A stretch of 64,000 bases of DNA from Engraulis encrasicolus (Eukaryota > Chordata > Actinopteri > Clupeiformes > Engraulidae), in assembly GCF_034702125.1 (NCBI RefSeq), contig NC_085880.1, forward strand, positions 46,684,371-46,748,370, in the 5' to 3' direction. Below are positions 59,040 to 64,000 of the stretch, piece after piece. Position numbers and translations under genes: made by a program. Numbering within the stretch: the first letter of the stretch is position 1; each line of letters starts with the position of its first letter. Under the pieces are notes generated by a model. That model ran no database searches, was not told where the DNA came from, and saw nothing but the letters and a program-made list of their open reading frames with translations.

Positions 59040-61189
59040 GTGTGTAACAAATGCCGTGCTTTGCACATCACAAGATGAGTGAACTTTTACATCATGTCTT
59101 GTGACACTTTGTCTGATGTTGTGTGTAAGGGCCTGCGCCCACCCATGCTGCACGTGATGCAACCAGGATTCTCCTTTTTTGCACTTTCAGTAAAACTTTT
59201 CAATATACTGTCTATGTGCAATCACTGCCATGGGTACTGCTCACAACATATAGTATAAAAGAAAGGAGGGAATACATTTGAAGCTCCCACAAAAAAACAT
59301 TTTCATTACTATAAATTGAAGAAGCAGTGTATGGATAATCCCCTCCCTTTCTTTTATTTGAGACTTTTACTCAATGCAGGGGTGCATTTCTGGAAAGCGT
59401 AGTTGCTAACTATGTTAGCTACTTTGTTGGTTGCAATGCAATTTCCCATTGGCAACTACCGAAGTTGCTAGCTGCTAACAACTTCACTTTCCAGAAATGC
59501 ACCCCAGTCTTGATTTTGTGAGCTTGTACCTTTGCTATGAACATGTATCTCATCAGTAGCTGTGAAATGACTGGCTGCGTGGTTTTGCTGGCAGCATGCC
59601 TAGTGCCATCGCCATGGTCTGCCATGGTACTGCCATGCCATTGTACATTGTGGTTGGTGAGGAACTGGGAAGAGTGGAAGAGTGGAAGCAAGGTTATTGT
59701 TGCACTCTAGATGTAGAGAAATTGGCAGGTGCATGGAGCCAAAAAGACACAGTTCAGGGTGAGAGCAGGTTCACACACTGAATAAGACACTACGGTCAAG
59801 CACAAGAAAGTTTGTATTTCTCTCAGAGCAGAGTAAAGCCGACGTTTCAGGTTTCTGCCATTATCAGTGAGCACAGAGAGCACTGACGATGGCAGAAACC
59901 TGACACATCTGCTGTACTCTGCTATGAGGAAAATATCAATGAATAGCAAAAAGCAACATGCCAGCCGTGAGACAAGTAGCAGGTGGTCAGAGCTAATGGT
60001 AATATAATAGCATGTTAATTATATTCAAATTCAGATTCAAATTTACCATCATAAGATATGCAGAATACAGAACACTTTTAACAGGCAAATGATATACAGT
60101 AGCTTGGCTCTGGAATGGCGTTAGAGATCAAGAGCTACTTCTTGTATTATCTGGGTAACGATCCACAATAGCTGTATAAACACTTTGTAAATAATGCAGT
60201 AATGATCAAGAAAACGTTTATAAATGTGAATGTTAGCTGTTGTCCCAAAGTCTGATTGCTCTTTTTGCCTAACGCCTGGGACATGTGGAGGCGAAATGAG
60301 CAAAGCGGGAAGTCAGGAAAAATGCCATTCTGACAGCTCAGCGTTCAAGAGGTCTTAGGTTGCCACTAAGAGATATTTCCTTCTCAAAAGGAACATGATT
60401 TATTTCTTCATTTCCTTTTTTCCAACCGTGAGACATATATTACTGCACTACACAAGTAGCAGGTGGTCAGAGCTAATGGTAATACAATCACATATAAATC
60501 ACATTTAAATTAATACCAATAAATTCAAATGTATTAACAGGCCACTGGCAAGAGAATGTCTGTGAAATACTGGCACAGAGACAGCCTGTCCAGCATAATT
60601 TCTGTTTGCTTATCGTGTAGGTATGATGATTTATCTCCATCCATAATCAGTATTTCATGTGGCTGAAAGGCTACAGAACATGTTTATCCATCCCTTGGTG
60701 TGAAATTGTACAGTTTATAAATTAATCCAAGTCGCCTGTATTTAGGCATTTTAATGCTGGATGTGAAACAAGATGGAAAAAAAATAAAAATAAAAATAAA
60801 TAAAACAGGGTAGTAGCAGACAGAAACGGAGGAAGGAAAGGAGAGCATTTCCCACTCTGCTGCTCTGCGATGTGACAGCTCTAATTTCCTCCATTTGCCC
60901 GTGGCCATGTCCATTTTGCATAAGTACAAGATGTCATCCAAGCAGAAAAACCAGCAGCACTGCATTATTTAGTCTCATACTTTAGCTTATCCTAAAAAAC
61001 CCTGAAACATTTAGGCGAAGCACTTCTCCTCATATGTGTGTTTTGCAGTGCTTGCTCTCCGTGACAGCAGTGTTGGGCACACAGCTGATCTGAGATCTGT
61101 CTTGGTGCTGTCCTGTGTGAGCAGGTTGAGGGGAGATGCTGTCTGTCTTTCGGGAAAACTGGCTCTGACATTCTATTTGTGATAGGCCA
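59040..61189. other. Unassigned sequence with minor duplications
   Basis: An imperfect palindrome built on TCAGGTTTCTGCCAT lies at about 59848-59905. A segment containing ACAAGTAGCAGGTGGTCAGA occurs at 59970 and again at 60452. Another inverted pair built on AGTTGCTAAC and ATTTCTGGAAA lies at 59388-59503. No exon was recognised. Confidence 0.4.
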
Positions 61190-61266
61190 CACTGGCCTAC
61201 CCATCTTACTGCCTGCCTGCCTGTCTTCCTGCTTGCCTACCTGTCTTCCTGCCTGCCTACCTGTCT

Positions 61267-61303
<37 letters not shown>

Positions 61304-61610
61304 CCAACTAACTGTCTTCCTGTCTGCCAACTACCTGTTTTCCTGCCTGTCTGTCTTCCTGCTTGCTTACCTGTCTTCCTGCCTGCCAACTACCTGTCTC
61401 CCTGCCTGCCTGTCTCCCTGCCTGCCTGCCTGACTTCCTGCATGCCAACTACCTGTCTTCCTGTCTGCCAACTGCCTGTCTTCCTGCCTGTCAACCCATC
61501 TTCCTGTCTGCCAACTACCTGTCTTCTTGCCTGCCTGTCTTCCTGTCTGCCAACTACCTGTCTCCCTGCCTGTCTACCTGTCTTCCTGCCTGCCAACGAA
61601 CTTTCCTGCT
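61190..61610. repeat. CTGC/CTTC-based degenerate minisatellite
   Basis: Tandem arrangement of CTGCCTGC, CTGTCTTC and GCCAACTACCTGTCTTCCTG blocks in irregular order. Confidence 0.93.
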
Positions 61611-61859
61611 CATACTTGTCTGCAGGCCTGTATCTGCCTTTTTCTGCTTGTCTTACAGTCTGATAGGGGCTGTAGGATGTGTCTGTCTTTAATGAGAAAA
61701 CACTGAAACTGTCTTTCTGCCTGTCTGTTTAATACATGGGATTTGCTTGCTCTGCACCCAATGTGGATGTGGAATAGGGAGTGGGGAATTTATGGAATGG
61801 GGAATTGTTTCTCTGTGGCTAATGGGGAACATCGGATCTGTTGGAGTCTAATGGGGAAG

Positions 61860-62102
61860 GTCCATCAGTCCGTCTGTCTATCTGTCCATCTGTCTGCCCA
61901 TAGGGCTCAATCTAATGATAAGCGTTAAGTCTGTATCTATGTCTTTGATACGGAACATTGGTCTGTCTGTCTGTTTGTCTCTAATGAGAAAGGCTGGCTC
62001 TGTCTGCCTGTGTGTCTGTCTGTCTGTCTGCCCACAGGGCTCATGTCTGTATGTCTTTGATACGGAACATTGGTCTGTCTGTCTCTAATGAGAAAGGCTG
62101 GC

Positions 62103-62137
<35 letters not shown>

Positions 62138-62138
62138 T
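61860..62138. repeat. (CTGT)n-containing duplication
   Basis: Two copies of a block with TTTGATACGGAACATTGGTC and CTAATGAGAAAGGCTGGCTC (61949 and 62056), each followed by CTGT tetranucleotide runs. Confidence 0.93.
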
Positions 62139-62312
62139 GGTGAAAGCTGGGGCGCTCCTGGAGAGAGAGAGACAGCAGGGCAGCATGACAAGGTGCCCAG
62201 TGGAGCTGGAGCTCGCTAACAGCCTAATCAAAGAGGAGAGCCAAGCTGAGTGCAGTCTCTCTCCTCCCTCACTCCCTCCCTCGCTCTTACCCTTTCCTCA
62301 ATGCCTTTTTAA

Positions 62313-62314
<2 letters not shown>

Positions 62315-62382
<68 letters not shown>
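62315..62382. repeat. (TC)n microsatellite
   Basis: Pure TC tract. Confidence 0.98.
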
Positions 62383-62388
<6 letters not shown>

Positions 62389-62477
62389 CATACTTTCTCA
62401 CTTTCTTTGGATTTCTCTTCAACTCCCTCCATAAGTCCCTCTCTTCTTCTCACCACACCTGCATTTTGTATTTCTGG

Positions 62478-62479
<2 letters not shown>

Positions 62480-62538
<59 letters not shown>
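62480..62538. repeat. (TC)n microsatellite
   Basis: Pure TC tract, about 100 bp after the previous one. Confidence 0.98.
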
Positions 62539-62541
<3 letters not shown>

Positions 62542-64000
62542 ATTTGGCAGATGCTTTATAAGCAAAGTGATTAACAAACGAGGACATAATCATAGGTTCT
62601 CTTCATTTGGATGCACATTGTCGCACTTATGTAATTTATGATCTGGTGTATCGCCCACAGCCCTCCGTAATCACAGTTATTTTCTTCCCTAGTGAATTTG
62701 GTAAAACCTTAATTACACCTATAAGCATCATATACATTTGTTGAAATGATTGATTTATTTTCGAACTGCTCCCCTGCCATTCAAAGTGCTCTCCTGCGAT
62801 CACAATAACACCACACAACAGTGCAGTTGTGCACACCCCAGCAACAGGTTTTGTTTTTCCCTCTTTTATAATCTGCTTTCAGAAAATCAACAGGTGAGAA
62901 ACAGATTGCATTGAGTTTCAGAGTATTTGCAACCAGCCACAGAAAAATAGGCTGCAGGTTGGCCATGGGGCTTACTGACTTCATAATAGATTCTGAAAAT
63001 ACAGATTCTAAACTTTGCAATATGATTGGATAAAACTTTATTGTCTCTACTGGAGAGAAATGTGTTAGGTCCTGAGAGTGTGAATTTCACAAAAACCTAT
63101 CCACCTAATAGACAACACAAAACAATGACCATGCAAGAATGGAGCAAACAAAATGACACAGCAATCTACTAATACTGTTTGGCCTTTCAAATGTGTTCAC
63201 AGTAGAATGTTTCAGAAGGTTTTTCTCGACCATAGAACAGACGTATGTTAGCCCTTTAAAAAGACAAAACGTATGCTTTTAAATAACCATTACTGTTTTC
63301 TGAAGCATCGAGTAGCTTCTACAAAAACGTATGAATCCTGAAAAAAAGAAAAAAAAAAGCTTTATTGCTGATTTTCTCAGTTTGGCATCTGAGAGACATG
63401 TGGCTTTGGGATTGAAATCAAGTCACATTTAGAGATATGTGACTCTGGGTTTTAAATCAAGTCACATTTAGGGACATGTGACTCATTTGTCAAGCAGTAA
63501 CTCTTTTGTCCGGACTTAGTAATTGTTTCTTGCCTCTACTCACCAGAGACAATAGCCTGTTAGTAAAATAAACACTTGGAGGCTGATTGCAATTCAGGGA
63601 AATAGACACCCACGATGAAATGTGTTTTGATATGGGCACTTGAACTTACTACGTAAAACAGTTCCTTGTGAGTTCCTGTGTATGTCCGCTTGTGCATATA
63701 TACGTGCGTACGTATGACGTACATGAGTGTTTGCTTGTGTGTGTGTGTGATTGTCAGCTCATATTGCACACGACGTGGAGCAGAGAGAAAATAACAGATG
63801 CATTAAAAATCAACTAACCCCTGCAGTACTTAGGACTATAATCACCTGGGCTGTCATGGGCATCTTGGAAATGGGGAAGTGATTAGCAGACGGAAATTAA
63901 TTATGGATGAAGCTGCCATTAAAATGCATGCAGAATGAGAAAGGTGAGGCAGGTCATCTTGTTTATTAACATGTCACATATGGGGGCCAGAATCACAGCC
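62539..64000. other. Unassigned sequence to window end
   Basis: A duplicated segment containing AAATCAAGTCACATTTAG occurs near 63416 and 63455. No exon, element end or long tandem array was recognised. Confidence 0.4.

Overview
This is a repeat-dominated piece of a vertebrate genome, almost certainly a ray-finned fish. The signs are very long (AC)n, (GA)n and (GACA)n tracts, Tc1, hAT and PIF/Harbinger-type DNA transposons, a tRNA-derived SINE, a Gmr1-like Ty3/gypsy element, and exons bounded by GT-AG introns. No bacterial features (operons, Shine-Dalgarno sites, CRISPR) are present. Species cannot be settled from the sequence alone. All element assignments rest on reading terminal repeats, target-site duplications (TSDs) and protein motifs by eye; no database was searched.

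Region by region. 1-3415 (minus strand) is the 5' half of an LTR retrotransposon: 5' LTR (2810-3415), a tRNA-Leu-like primer binding site, gag with a SCAN/capsid-like domain, zinc knuckle, DTG protease, and an integrase that runs off the window edge. Integrase follows protease directly with no reverse transcriptase between them. That is the unusual Gmr1-type order, so reverse transcriptase should lie beyond position 1. 3416-23137 is mostly intron or intergenic DNA with many microsatellites and minisatellites, one strong small exon (5704-5765, minus) and an 8-bp-TSD hAT MITE (18904-19062). 23138-26735 is a stack of nested transposons inside a foldback element: one hAT MITE, one TA-target MITE, and a second copy of that MITE inserted into the first. 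27.4-31.7 kb holds minisatellites, a hAT-like MITE, a SINE and a 1.3-kb hAT element abutting the SINE. 33.1-38.8 kb holds a 39-bp minisatellite, several MITEs, and a 1.87-kb Tc1 element with a decayed transposase and its own hAT insertion. 41-44 kb has a local tandem duplication and a hAT-like element carrying both a foldback insertion and a 48-bp minisatellite. 51.4-53.2 kb is a 1.75-kb hAT element with perfect TSDs. 53.9-54.4 kb has the clearest host coding exon (68 codons, minus strand), whose splice-acceptor edge is copied twice more into the upstream intron. 54.6-55.6 kb is a third TA-MITE. 57.36-58.94 kb is a PIF/Harbinger-type element. The remainder is simple repeats and unassigned sequence.

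The two minus-strand exons (53901-54106 and 5704-5765) have compatible reading phase and may belong to one gene whose intron spans about 48 kb here, but I could not identify the gene. No complete host gene lies in the window. Long runs of His-Thr, Cys-Val, Ser-Leu or Glu-Arg open frames are translations of dinucleotide repeats and are not annotated as genes. By hand sum, long dinucleotide tracts alone make up roughly 3 kb, about 5% of the window.
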